Source of the DNA: Clostridium paraputrificum
Lineage (GTDB): Bacteria > Bacillota > Clostridia > Clostridiales > Clostridiaceae
Length of the DNA: 64,000 bases
Reading direction: 5' to 3'
NCBI RefSeq assembly: GCF_900447045.1
Contig: NZ_UAWH01000005.1
Location: 186,001 to 250,000 of the forward strand
Shown: positions 1-8,674 of the stretch, piece by piece
Layout of the letters: every line of letters starts with the position of its first letter
Numbering within the stretch: position 1 is the stretch's first letter
Notes under the pieces: generated by a model
Database searches by the model: none
What the model saw: only the letters and a program-made list of their open reading frames with translations
What the model was told of the DNA's origin: nothing
Translations under genes and position numbers: made by a program

Positions 1-24
1 GGAATTGTATTAGGAGGTAAAAAA

Positions 25-1245
25 ATGTCTAATGTATTAGATGAGTTATTGGATCGTGGATACATAAAGCAATTTACTCATGAAGCGGAAACAAGAGAGT
101 TGCTAGAAAAGGAGAAAATAACTTTTTATATAGGATTTGATCCAACAGCTGATAGTTTACATGTTGGTCATTTTATAGCGTTAATGTTTATGGCTCACAT
201 GCAAAGAGCTGGACATAGACCAATTGCTTTACTTGGTGGTGGAACTGCTATGGTAGGAGATCCAAGTGGTAAAACTGATATGAGAAAGATGCTTACAAAG
301 GAGCAAATACAACATAATGTTGATTCTATTAAGAAGCAAATGGAAAGATTCATAGACTTCTCAGATGATAAAGCTATATTAGTAAATAACGGAGAGTGGT
401 TATTAAATCTTAACTATGTTGATTTCTTAAGAGATGTAGGTACTCACTTCTCTGTAAATAGAATGTTATCAGCAGAATGTTTTAAACAAAGATTAGAAAA
501 GGGATTATCTTTCTTAGAATTTAACTATATGCTAATGCAAGGATATGATTTTTACGTATTAAATCAAAAATATGGATGTAAAATGGAATTAGGTGGAGAC
601 GATCAATGGTCTAATATGATTGCTGGTGTTGAGTTAGTTAGAAGAAAGGCACAAGGAGAAGCTTTTGCAATGACTTGTACTTTACTAACTAATAGTCAAG
701 GTCAAAAAATGGGGAAAACAGTAGGGGGAGCTTTATGGTTAGATGCTGAAAAAACATCACCATTTGATTTCTATCAATACTGGAGAAATGTTGACGATGC
801 AGATGTAGAAAAATGTTTAGCATTATTAACATTCGTACCAATGGATGAAGTAAGAAGACTTGGTTCACTTGAAGGTGCTCAAATAAATGAAGCTAAGAAG
901 GTTCTTGCATATGAAGTAACTAAGTTAGTTCATGGAGAAGAGGAAGCTAAAAAGGCTCAAGATGCGGCTAATGCTTTATTCTCTGGTGGAGCAGATATGA
1001 GTAATGTTCCAACAGTTACTGTATCAAGAGATGTACTAGGAACTTCACTTCTTGATGTTTTAGCTAATAATAAGATAGTTCCATCTAAGTCAGAAGGAAG
1101 AAGATTAATTCAACAAGGTGGATTATCAATTAATGGCGAAAAGGTTGTTGAGGTATCTAGAGCATTAACAGAAGAAGACTTTAAAGATGGTTCTGCTTTA
1201 ATAAAAAGAGGTAAAAAGAATTATAATAAAATTGAGTTAGCATAG
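25..1245 (+). CDS. tyrS: tyrosyl-tRNA synthetase
   Basis: Class I aminoacyl-tRNA synthetase that charges tRNA-Tyr in the cytosol. The 406-residue product has the HIGH-type motif HVGH at residues 46-49, the second class I motif KMGKT at 228-232, the Tyr-pocket segment [23 protein letters not shown], and a C-terminal S4-type RNA-binding domain from about residue 340 ([19 protein letters not shown]). Length is normal for bacterial TyrRS. AGGAGGT lies 7 bases before the ATG. Only 24 bases precede the gene, so any T-box leader would be outside the window. A strong terminator follows, so it is transcribed alone or as the last gene of a unit. Confidence 0.98.
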   Translation: MSNVLDELLDRGYIKQFTHEAETRELLEKEKITFYIGFDPTADSLHVGHFIALMFMAHMQRAGHRPIALLGGGTAMVGDPSGKTDMRKMLTKEQIQHNVDSIKKQMERFIDFSDDKAILVNNGEWLLNLNYVDFLRDVGTHFSVNRMLSAECFKQRLEKGLSFLEFNYMLMQGYDFYVLNQKYGCKMELGGDDQWSNMIAGVELVRRKAQGEAFAMTCTLLTNSQGQKMGKTVGGALWLDAEKTSPFDFYQYWRNVDDADVEKCLALLTFVPMDEVRRLGSLEGAQINEAKKVLAYEVTKLVHGEEEAKKAQDAANALFSGGADMSNVPTVTVSRDVLGTSLLDVLANNKIVPSKSEGRRLIQQGGLSINGEKVVEVSRALTEEDFKDGSALIKRGKKNYNKIELA

Positions 1246-1283
1246 TTTATATTATATGAATTTCATAAAAAGTATAAAGAAGT

Positions 1284-1325
1284 GGGCTGTTACACTAAAT
1301 AATTAGTGTAACAGCCCTTTTTATT
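1284..1325 (+). terminator. intrinsic terminator of tyrS
   Basis: A perfect 14-bp stem (1284-1297 with 1304-1317, GGGCTGTTACACTA and its complement) with a 6-base loop is followed by a T-run. It separates tyrS from the convergent regulator gene. Confidence 0.93.
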
Positions 1326-1352
1326 CTTTAGAAAATTATAAAATTTTAATTT

Positions 1353-1982
1353 CTATTTTACTTGTGAAGTTATATAGTTATTTACGTTTTCAATTACTTC
1401 ACTTTCACCTACATAGACAATAATATCTCCATTTTTTATAGCAAGATAAGGTCCTGGTGACAGATATAATTTACCTTCTCTCTTAACTCCAATTATTGTA
1501 GCACCTGTATTATTCCAGAAATTAAGTTCACCTAAAGTTTTTCCAATAATTAAGCTGTTAGGTTCTACTAAGCTTTCATAAGGAACTATTAATCCTACAT
1601 TTCTAAGTTGGGTAGCAAATTCAATAAGATCATTAATTTTATTTTCAAGTTTACTTTCAAGTTTCTTTTTATCTTCAATTAATGAATATATATCATGCTT
1701 AATTGTAGCAAATTCATTTTTTGTTTTAAATTTTTCAAGAAATGAACTAGCATTGGTTTTACTTTTTATAGTTATACCACTTTTCTCTTCAACAACTACT
1801 ACGTCCATATCTTGTAGTAAAGCGATAGATCGTCTTATAGTCTCAGGAGAAACATTATAAATGCCAACTAGAGTTGAACGACCAGATAGCTTTTTACCTT
1901 CAATAAAGTCACCATTTACTATTCTTGATGCTATATCTAATGCAATCTTTAAATAGGCAGGTGAATTTGTTCGCCTTGACAT
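1353..1982 (-). CDS. BusR-like regulator: GntR winged helix, coiled coil, RCK_C domain
   Basis: Cytosolic DNA-binding regulator of 209 residues. Residues 1-75 form a GntR winged helix (ISxRIVNGDFIEGKKLSGRSTLVGIYNVSPETIRRSIALL). Residues 85-118 look like a charged coiled coil. Residues 130-205 form a TrkA-C/RCK_C domain (SLIIGKTLGELNFWNNTGATI to GDIIVYVGESEVIENV). This order and length match BusR of Lactococcus and Streptococcus, which binds c-di-AMP through RCK_C and represses the busAB glycine-betaine transporter; that the ligand is c-di-AMP here is inference. No osmolyte transporter is adjacent, so its target lies elsewhere or is the divergent gene. GGAGGT precedes the ATG. Confidence 0.8.
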   Translation of the reverse strand: MSRRTNSPAYLKIALDIASRIVNGDFIEGKKLSGRSTLVGIYNVSPETIRRSIALLQDMDVVVVEEKSGITIKSKTNASSFLEKFKTKNEFATIKHDIYSLIEDKKKLESKLENKINDLIEFATQLRNVGLIVPYESLVEPNSLIIGKTLGELNFWNNTGATIIGVKREGKLYLSPGPYLAIKNGDIIVYVGESEVIENVNNYITSQVK

Positions 1983-2110
1983 GATGATACCTCCACATAA
2001 CTTTTATATAATAAATTCTACCATATAAGAATTAGAAATAATAGTATGTTAAATATTTACTACTTAAGCACGATAAATATAATATCAAATAGAGAATGAG
2101 GGAATGAATT

Positions 2111-3979
2111 ATGCCTGCAATTTGGAATGTAAATAATAGTTATAATGTAAATAATAAAAAATATTCAAGTAAGTTAACTTTTGAAGTAGGAGAAAAATTT
2201 AGTGGGAAAATTATTTCTAAGGGTGAAGGAAATGAAGCCACAGTAAAACTTGCTGATGGATGGCAATTTTCTGCAACTATAGATGGAAGTATAGAAAGTG
2301 AAGAAAATGTTCCTTTGCAATTGCAAGTGGAGGGATATGAGGATGGAAATTTAAAATTAAAAATAGTTAAGAAAGAAGTAGAGTCTAATAATCTTGCAAA
2401 TGATAGCCTTTCAGAAGTTATAGATAAGGAAGGGTTAGGTAAGGATGATGTAGATATACTAAAAAAAATGGTGAAACATAATATACCATTGACTAGAGAA
2501 AATATAACTTTTGTTAAGAGTTTACTTCAATTTAATACAAAGATTAATATGGACAATAATGAGATTGATAATTTTATATTAAAGTATATTGATAGTAAAG
2601 GAATAAGTGGAGAAAGTGAACAAGGAAAACAAATAATAAATACTCTGAAAGAGTTTTTTGTTAATTTTAAGAATCTGAAGCCAGAAGAAATATTATTTTT
2701 CTTGGAGAATAATATTGAATTAACATCTGAAAATATAGAAAGCTTTAAAAAACTATTTAGTTCTAATGGAAATACACTAAAAGAATTTTTTGATAATATA
2801 AAAAATGATTTTGCTGGTATTGAAGTGGAAATGAAAGAATTAGAAGACAATACTTCAAATTCTAAAATTGAAGAAAAACATCTAGATAACTCTCTTAAGG
2901 CTTTAGGGGAAGAAATAAATAAAGATAAGTTAGGATATAATTCTTTAGTATCTAAGTTATATGATTCTAATGATATGTCAAAAGGAAAAGTAAGTATGTT
3001 GGCAGTTCTTAAGTCTATGACTGGTGGAGATGATAATTTATTAAGAGAGCCTATAAAAGATATTTTAATAGGAAAAAAAGAGCAGTTTACAACAAATGAA
3101 TATAATATTGCTTTAGGTAAGATAAATAATTTATCAGATGAGGAATTTATAAATATAGTGAAAGATGTATTGGGGAAAAATGGAGAGCTAAAAGAGATTT
3201 CAAAGGATACTGTTAATATTGTTTTACGTAGTTTGTTTGGAAAAGATATAGAAGTGGGAGAAGCAGAATTAAGAAAGATACAAGATGTTATAGAATATAA
3301 ATTTCAAGAACTTGAGTTAAATAATGAAGGGGTTAATGAAGATAAATTAATAGGTAATAATATTGTTAACAAGACGATAACTACCTTGGAACAAGAAGTT
3401 ATTACAGGGGGGAACAAAAAAATATTATCTGCAAATGAGCTTATAAAAAATGATATTAACAAAAAGATAGATGGTATAAAGGACATAATAAAAGAACTTT
3501 TAGTAGCATCTAAGGGGGAAGGTGAAGGCGCAGAAAAAGTAATTCAATTACTTAAAAATAATATAAGTGAATTTAAATTGTTTAATACTATCAGTAATGA
3601 GTATTATTATTTAGATGTTCCAATTAATAGAGAAATGACTGAATATCCTTGTAAGTTAATTATCAAGGATAATAGAAAAGATGGCAAAAAGATTGATAGA
3701 ACGGATGTTAAAATAGTGGTGACAGTAAAAACTGTTAATTTAGGAGTAGTAGATGGATTCTTGTCTGTAAAAGATAAAGGATTAGATGTTGAGTTAAAAT
3801 GTGATAAAAATTATACTAAGGTTTTAGAACTATCAAAAAGTAAATTATTAAATGATTTGCAGAAATTAGGATTTAATATTAATATTAAAGTATCTATGAG
3901 AGAAGAAGATATAACCTTAGCTAGTTGTAGAGAGTTCTTTAACGATAAAGCTATGAATGGAATAGATATTAAGGTTTAG
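2111..3979 (+). CDS. FliK-like protein outside a flagellar locus (YlqG type)
   Basis: A 622-residue protein of unknown role. The C-terminus (about 490-610: VKIVVTVKTVNLGVVDGFL, then a Leu-rich helix and LGFNINIKVSM) resembles the Flg_hook domain of hook-length control proteins. Residues 20-90 resemble a small beta-domain (GEKFSGKIISKGEGNEATVKL). The middle is low-complexity, Asn/Lys/Glu-rich and helical. The next gene encodes an isolated FlhB C-terminal domain. This pairing is known in Firmicutes, for example B. subtilis ylqG-ylqH, and is separate from true flagellar operons. It may be a substrate-length or export-switch remnant with a non-flagellar role. No signal peptide is seen. The next gene begins 64 bases downstream. 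Confidence 0.65.
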   Translation: MPAIWNVNNSYNVNNKKYSSKLTFEVGEKFSGKIISKGEGNEATVKLADGWQFSATIDGSIESEENVPLQLQVEGYEDGNLKLKIVKKEVESNNLANDSLSEVIDKEGLGKDDVDILKKMVKHNIPLTRENITFVKSLLQFNTKINMDNNEIDNFILKYIDSKGISGESEQGKQIINTLKEFFVNFKNLKPEEILFFLENNIELTSENIESFKKLFSSNGNTLKEFFDNIKNDFAGIEVEMKELEDNTSNSKIEEKHLDNSLKALGEEINKDKLGYNSLVSKLYDSNDMSKGKVSMLAVLKSMTGGDDNLLREPIKDILIGKKEQFTTNEYNIALGKINNLSDEEFINIVKDVLGKNGELKEISKDTVNIVLRSLFGKDIEVGEAELRKIQDVIEYKFQELELNNEGVNEDKLIGNNIVNKTITTLEQEVITGGNKKILSANELIKNDINKKIDGIKDIIKELLVASKGEGEGAEKVIQLLKNNISEFKLFNTISNEYYYLDVPINREMTEYPCKLIIKDNRKDGKKIDRTDVKIVVTVKTVNLGVVDGFLSVKDKGLDVELKCDKNYTKVLELSKSKLLNDLQKLGFNINIKVSMREEDITLASCREFFNDKAMNGIDIKV

Positions 3980-4043
3980 AATCTTGATTGACCAGATAGG
4001 GTTAAGGATATAATATAAAAGAGAATCATTTTAGGGGGATAAC

Positions 4044-4307
4044 ATGAAGCAAAGAAGAAAGGCCGCAGCTTTAACTTATGAACAAGGCTTTGATGCACCA
4101 GTTGTTAGTGCAGCAGGGGTAGGAGTAATAGCGGATAAAATAATAGAGAAAGCAGAATCAAATGATGTTCCTATTGTTTATAATAAAGAACTTACAGATC
4201 TTTTATGCAATGTAGATGTAGGTGAATATATTCCACCAGAGTTATACGATGCTGTAGCTCATGTTATTGCTTATATTACTGATTTAGATAAACTAATAGA
4301 AAGGTGA
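4044..4307 (+). CDS. FlhB C-terminal-domain protein (EscU/YscU family, YlqH type)
   Basis: This 87-residue protein corresponds only to the cytosolic export-switch domain of FlhB. It keeps AAALTYEQGFDAPVVSAAGVGVIADKI and a DVPIVYNKELTDLL segment. FlhB's four membrane helices are absent, and so is the NPTH autocleavage site. A stand-alone FlhB tail next to a FliK-like gene suggests the pair interact, as FliK and FlhB do in the flagellar switch, but the function is not established. AGGGGG precedes the ATG, and only 7 bases separate it from the phosphoesterase gene. Confidence 0.85.
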   Translation: MKQRRKAAALTYEQGFDAPVVSAAGVGVIADKIIEKAESNDVPIVYNKELTDLLCNVDVGEYIPPELYDAVAHVIAYITDLDKLIER

Positions 4308-4314
4308 TTACTTA

Positions 4315-5001
4315 ATGGCAATTTATGCTATATCAGATTTACATTTAGCTTTCAGTTCAGATAAACCTATGGATATATTTGGTGAGAAGTGGGTGCAACA
4401 TGATGAGAAAATAAAAAATAATTGGATAGAAAAAGTTACAGAGGATGATTTAATCCTAATTGCTGGAGATATATCTTGGGCTATGAATCCAAGTGAAAGT
4501 AAGGAAGATTTAGATTGGATTGATAAGTTACCTGGAAAAAAGATTATTTCCAAAGGGAACCATGATTATTGGTGGGGAAGTATAACAAAATTAAATAAAT
4601 TATATGAGAACACCAAGTTTCTTCAAAATAACTTTTATGTATATGAAGATTATGCAATTTGCGGTACTAGAGGATGGGTATGTCCCGGTTCAGATAAATT
4701 TACATTGAAGGATAAAAAAATATATTTAAGAGAATTAGTTAGATTAAGATTATCTTTAGATGCAGCTAAAGGAGCTGGGTATCAAAAGTTTATAGTGATG
4801 TTACATTACCCTCCAACAAATGAGAAGTTTGAAGAGTCTGAAGTTCAAAAAATATTAAAAGAATATAACGTAGAGAAAGTAATTTATGGTCATTTGCATG
4901 GAGTAGCGCTATCACGTGTTTTAAATGGAAATATTGATGGAGTTGAATATATATTAACATCAGCAGATTTTATAAATTTTTCTCCTAAAAGGATATTATA
5001 A
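4315..5001 (+). CDS. calcineurin-like metallophosphoesterase
   Basis: Predicted cytosolic dinuclear metal phosphoesterase of 228 residues. Its motifs come in canonical order: SDLHL near residue 7, AGDISW near 51, KGNHDYWWG near 80, the metal-binding H of MLHYPP near 163, and GHLHG near 191. Substrate cannot be read from sequence. It sits 7 bases behind the FlhB-tail gene and is probably cotranscribed with it; a hairpin ends the unit directly after the stop codon. Confidence 0.9.
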   Translation: MAIYAISDLHLAFSSDKPMDIFGEKWVQHDEKIKNNWIEKVTEDDLILIAGDISWAMNPSESKEDLDWIDKLPGKKIISKGNHDYWWGSITKLNKLYENTKFLQNNFYVYEDYAICGTRGWVCPGSDKFTLKDKKIYLRELVRLRLSLDAAKGAGYQKFIVMLHYPPTNEKFEESEVQKILKEYNVEKVIYGHLHGVALSRVLNGNIDGVEYILTSADFINFSPKRIL

Positions 5002-5031
5002 AAGAAGGTTTGAAATAAACCTTCTTTATTT
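5001..5031 (+). terminator. intrinsic terminator after the phosphoesterase gene
   Basis: An 11-bp perfect stem (5001-5011 with 5017-5027, AAAGAAGGTTT and its complement) is followed by T-rich sequence. The flanks are also A/T-rich on the other side, so it may serve the convergent MCP gene as well. Confidence 0.8.
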
Positions 5032-5120
5032 ATATATTTATATGTTTATATATTGTTATATTTATATGTTTATATATTTATATATTTATATATTTATATA
5101 TTTATATATTTATATATTTA
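5030..5120. repeat. 8-bp AT tandem repeat (TTTATATA)n
   Basis: Six perfect copies of TTTATATA plus a partial one run from 5069 to 5120. Degenerate copies extend back to about 5030. The array includes the stop codon of the MCP-like gene on the minus strand (5118-5120). A shorter array with the same unit occurs at 62400-62437. Confidence 0.9.
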
Positions 5121-6080
5121 TTCAGCAACTTTTTTTGCTAATGAATTTAAAGTTGAATTGAATTCTTCTATGTTACTTGTTTGAAGATCCATTGTTGCAG
5201 CAATTTCTTCAGCTAAGGCAGTATGTTCTTGAGAAATAGAATTTGCTTTTTCTACTGCAGTTAATACTTCTTCCTTTTGAGCTGAAGCCATAGCAAGGTT
5301 TTCTATACAATCATTAATTTCATTAGTAGCATCATCTATAGAAGATTTTATACATTGGAAGCTATCTTTGGTTTCACTTAAGGTTTCTTGTTGGATATTT
5401 ATAGCTTCATTTCCTCTATTCATTGCTGTAGAAGCATTAAGTATATCCTTCTTAATTTCTTCAAGGATTTTAGTTATGCTTTGTACTGCTTGTTTAGAGT
5501 TATCTGCAAGCTTTCTAACTTCACCTGCAACTACTGAGAAGCCTTTACCAGCTTCCCCAGCCCTAGCAGCTTCTATAGCAGCATTTAGAGATAGTAAGTT
5601 AGTTTGTCCTGCTATTTGGCTAATAGAATCAGTAATTGTATTAACGGATTCTAACTTAGATACTAATTCGTTTACTGTTGAGCTTGATACAGTAAATGCA
5701 CTTTGCAAGTCATTTAATGATGAATCTAATTTTTCAATAGAAGTTATACCTTTATTGGATAGTTCATCAGTATCATATACTTTAATTTGAACATTAGTTA
5801 CATTATAAGCTAACTTTTCCATGTTATCACTGAAGTCTCTAAGTATTGTTGCAGCAGTATCAATCTCTTGACTTTGAGAAACAGTAGCGTTACTTAAAGT
5901 ATTTACTGAATCAGTTACCTCGTTTATTGATGAAGCAATATTATTGCTTGTATTTCTTAAAGAATTAATTTCTTGTTTTACCTGATCTGTTATTACAGAT
6001 GTAGTGTTTGATTCAGTAACAGTATTTTCAACCGGTACATTAGAAGTAGGTGTAGTTTTTTTATTTGTAAATAATCCCAT
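5118..6080 (-). CDS. soluble methyl-accepting chemotaxis-type signalling protein
   Basis: A 320-residue receptor-like protein made almost entirely of the MCP coiled-coil domain. The highly conserved hairpin tip that contacts CheA/CheW is present ([19 protein letters not shown], near residues 155-175, followed by [13 protein letters not shown]). There is no hydrophobic segment, HAMP domain or recognisable sensor domain; residues 1-30 are Thr/Ser/Asn-rich and probably disordered. It should therefore be cytosolic and take its input through a partner or directly through the helical bundle. No che gene is in the window. GGGAGG precedes the ATG. Its stop codon lies inside an 8-bp tandem repeat. Confidence 0.9.
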   Translation of the reverse strand: MGLFTNKKTTPTSNVPVENTVTESNTTSVITDQVKQEINSLRNTSNNIASSINEVTDSVNTLSNATVSQSQEIDTAATILRDFSDNMEKLAYNVTNVQIKVYDTDELSNKGITSIEKLDSSLNDLQSAFTVSSSTVNELVSKLESVNTITDSISQIAGQTNLLSLNAAIEAARAGEAGKGFSVVAGEVRKLADNSKQAVQSITKILEEIKKDILNASTAMNRGNEAINIQQETLSETKDSFQCIKSSIDDATNEINDCIENLAMASAQKEEVLTAVEKANSISQEHTALAEEIAATMDLQTSNIEEFNSTLNSLAKKVAE

Positions 6081-6134
6081 AGTAATCCTCCCTTTATATC
6101 CCTGTAAAATGTATTATAACATAAAAAAGTCACA

Positions 6135-6166
6135 AAACTTGAAAATATTACAAAATTCTCAAGTTT
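6135..6166 (-). terminator. possible weak terminator of the DUF2225 gene
   Basis: An 8-bp inverted repeat (6135-6142 with 6159-6166, AAACTTGA and its complement) overlaps the stop codon. On the minus strand it is followed within a few bases by a T-run. The loop is long (16 bases). Confidence 0.4.
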
Positions 6167-6839
6167 AGTTACCTTTTATTGAATCTTTACCTGTCCTTGC
6201 AAGTTCTTTAACGCGATAAGAAGCACCAATTGTAGTGATTACTTTTGAATACCATTGGAGAGCTATATCATTATTATTTAATCTCCTATTCAAGTCCCCA
6301 ATTAAATAAGTTAGGGAATCACGATCAAGCCCATACATAGGAAAGTTTTCATTAATATAAGCATTTTCAAATGCAGTTAATGCTTGTGAAAGATACTTTA
6401 ATTCTTCTTGATTATTATTTAATAATCTATACATCCAAGATATTTTTATTAATATCATCCCTATTGTGCTGTTTTGCTTTTCCATAGATAAAGCAGTAAT
6501 AAGAGCTAGCTTATACTTTTCAATAGCTAGTTCCGCAGTCATAACATCTGGATATATTCTAGGTTTCCATTTTGATGTTATATTTTTTAAAACTAAATCT
6601 TTTTGGTAACTTTTTATTTTTAGAAAATCTATTTTCATTGCTGAATATCCACAAGAGTTACATATCCAAACATCATAAAAATAAGGGTTAATACTTTTAT
6701 ATCGTATAAAAAAGTCACTATCTTTAGATAATATTCTTGGAGATTTAGACTTTACACATTTGATTTCAAATTTACTTGAACAAACAGGGCAAGTTATTGT
6801 TTTATCAAAAGTATGCTCTAGTATATCTAGTTGTTTCAT
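6165..6839 (-). CDS. DUF2225 zinc-ribbon protein
   Basis: A 224-residue protein of unknown function. The N-terminus has two Cys pairs, CPVC near residue 18 and CNSC near residue 79, that probably form one zinc site. The remainder is helical and TPR-like (YKLALITALSMEKQNSTIG, LKYLSQALTAFENAY, NNDIALQWYSKVI). Domain order and size match the DUF2225 family of Firmicutes. GAGGTG precedes the ATG. It is a single-gene unit between the MCP-like gene and the divergent alarmone synthetase gene. Confidence 0.8.
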   Translation of the reverse strand: MKQLDILEHTFDKTITCPVCSSKFEIKCVKSKSPRILSKDSDFFIRYKSINPYFYDVWICNSCGYSAMKIDFLKIKSYQKDLVLKNITSKWKPRIYPDVMTAELAIEKYKLALITALSMEKQNSTIGMILIKISWMYRLLNNNQEELKYLSQALTAFENAYINENFPMYGLDRDSLTYLIGDLNRRLNNNDIALQWYSKVITTIGASYRVKELARTGKDSIKGN

Positions 6840-6974
6840 TTACACACCTCTACATATTTCTATAATATATACTAAATTATAACATATTAAAAAATCTATT
6901 AAAGATAAAAGATTATCTACAATATTATAAGTTTTTGATATAATGTATCTGAAGGAATATACGAGGGTGATTTT

Positions 6975-7769
6975 ATGGCTATTAATGATTGGAAAAGTTT
7001 TCTCATGCCCTATGAGCAAGCAGTAGAGGAATTAAAGGTAAAGCTGAAGAGTATAAGAAAAGAATATAGAAGAAAAAATGAATATTCCCCTATAGAGTTT
7101 GTAACAGGCAGAGTGAAAGAGGTATCTAGTATTTTAGAAAAAGTAAATAAATTTGGAATTCCTATAGATAGAGTAGCATATGAGCTAGAAGATATAGCAG
7201 GAATAAGAATAATGTGTCAGTTTGTTGATGATATAGACACTGTTGTACAAATACTACGTGGCAGAAGAGACATGCAGATATTATATGAAAAAGATTATGT
7301 AATGAATGTTAAGCCTAGTGGCTATAGAAGCTATCATATGATAATTAAGTATCCAGTAAATATGGCAAGTGGACCGGTAGAGATTTTAGCGGAATTTCAG
7401 ATAAGAACTCTATCTATGAACTTTTGGGCAACAATTGAACATTCTTTAAATTATAAGTATAAACAACAAATACCTAAGGAATTAAAAGATAAACTAAAGA
7501 GTGCTGCAGATGCTGCTTTTAGACTTGATGAAGAAATGCTTGAAATTAAAGATGAAATTAAGGATGCTCAGAAGTTGTTTGAGGTTAAGTCAGATATTAT
7601 ATCTAATATTATGAGTGGTATTCTTACATTAACATCTTTAGGCAGAGGAGTAGAAGCAAGTAGGCATGAAAAGGCTTTAAATAAATTGATTGAGGATGGA
7701 GAAGTGTGGGAATTAAATAATCTTCTTTATGCTATAAAGAAAGATATAGAAAAGTATAGAGACAGTTAG
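6975..7769 (+). CDS. small alarmone synthetase, RelQ/YjbM type
   Basis: Predicted (p)ppGpp synthetase that transfers pyrophosphate from ATP to GTP or GDP. The 264-residue protein has only the RelA/SpoT synthetase domain: YELEDIAGIRIMCQF, then KPSGYRSYHMIIKYP and the catalytic-core stretch EFQIRTLSMNFWATIEHSLNY. Hydrolase and TGS/ACT regulatory domains are absent, as in RelQ/RelP enzymes. The C-terminus is about 50 residues longer than B. subtilis YjbM and helical. It is a monocistronic gene with a hairpin terminator directly after the stop. Confidence 0.93.
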   Translation: MAINDWKSFLMPYEQAVEELKVKLKSIRKEYRRKNEYSPIEFVTGRVKEVSSILEKVNKFGIPIDRVAYELEDIAGIRIMCQFVDDIDTVVQILRGRRDMQILYEKDYVMNVKPSGYRSYHMIIKYPVNMASGPVEILAEFQIRTLSMNFWATIEHSLNYKYKQQIPKELKDKLKSAADAAFRLDEEMLEIKDEIKDAQKLFEVKSDIISNIMSGILTLTSLGRGVEASRHEKALNKLIEDGEVWELNNLLYAIKKDIEKYRDS

Positions 7770-7770
7770 A

Positions 7771-7805
7771 AAAAGTTATTGCAAATTTGCAATAACTTTT
7801 TATTT
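7771..7805 (+). terminator. intrinsic terminator after the alarmone synthetase gene
   Basis: A 30-base perfect palindrome (7771-7800) built from AAAAGTTATTGCAAA and its complement is followed by further T residues. Confidence 0.85.
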
Positions 7806-7878
7806 GTTAATCTTATTACTTGATAATAATTATTAAATAATATAAAATTATAATATATTATATTTTGGGAGAAAAGCA

Positions 7879-8658
7879 ATGGAAGATAAAGTTTTATTAA
7901 AACAAGTAAAAGAAAATCCAATGATTATAGAAAATTTAGAAAATCCAAGTTACGAGATTTTGAAGGTAGCAGTTAAGAAAAGTGGAATTGCTATTAAGTT
8001 TATAGATAATCCATCCTTTGAATTAAAAAAGGAAGCAATAAAAAGCAATCCTTTATCAATAGAATATATGGAGAATTTAGAAGAAGAACTTCAAATAATG
8101 GCTGTAAAACTTCTTTGGAATTCACTAAAATTAATAGAAAATCCATCATATAAAGTTCAGGAAGAGGCTGTAAAGACAAAGGGATGGGCAATTCAATACA
8201 TACAAGATCCAAGTGAGGAACTATGTATTGTTGCAGTTGAAAAAGATTATGATTCTATTAAATATATAAAAAATCCATCTGAAGAGGTGCAGCTAAGAGC
8301 TATTGATAATTACTGGGGAGCTATACGATTTATAAATAATCCTTCATTAAGAGTAAATAGGGAAGCTATAATTAAAAGTGAAGAAGCAATTCACTTTATA
8401 AACAATTATGATTTAGATGATTTGAAGATTTTTATTGGAGATAACATAAATATAGTAAAGTACCTTTATGAATCAATAGAACCTGAACTAGTAGTTGAAG
8501 TATTGGTGGAAAAGTTAGAAAAAGATGATATAGATGAAGAGTATATGAAAGACTTCTTAGATTTAGAGGTACTTGAAATGGATAAAGGTAAATTAGTATG
8601 GGAATTTGGTAGTAAGAGAGCTAAAAAGCTAGTGGTAGATCACATACTTTCAAAATAA
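7879..8658 (+). CDS. 22-residue-repeat solenoid protein (DUF4116-like)
   Basis: A 259-residue protein of unknown function. Residues 22-175 are seven tandem 22-residue repeats of the pattern NPS-x-E-h-x(3)-A-h-(8)-h-x-a-I, for example those starting NPSYEILKVAV, NPSFELKKEAI, NPSYKVQEEAV and DPSEELCIVAV. This resembles DUF4116-type helical repeats. The C-terminal 80 residues are acidic and helical. No signal peptide is present. It lies 16 bases upstream of a MoxR ATPase gene and is very likely cotranscribed. It may be a scaffold or substrate-recognition protein for the ATPase/VWA pair. Confidence 0.7.
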   Translation: MEDKVLLKQVKENPMIIENLENPSYEILKVAVKKSGIAIKFIDNPSFELKKEAIKSNPLSIEYMENLEEELQIMAVKLLWNSLKLIENPSYKVQEEAVKTKGWAIQYIQDPSEELCIVAVEKDYDSIKYIKNPSEEVQLRAIDNYWGAIRFINNPSLRVNREAIIKSEEAIHFINNYDLDDLKIFIGDNINIVKYLYESIEPELVVEVLVEKLEKDDIDEEYMKDFLDLEVLEMDKGKLVWEFGSKRAKKLVVDHILSK

Positions 8659-8674
8659 TCAGGAGGAAGAAAAA

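Noticed and set aside
5030..5120. CRISPR-like array
   Set aside because: The repeat unit is only 8 bases, head to tail, with no spacers and no cas genes.
5368..5790. 140-codon plus-strand ORF
   Set aside because: It is antisense to the MCP-type gene, whose conserved motifs are unmistakable; the reverse reading is low-complexity Ser/Leu-rich with no ribosome site.
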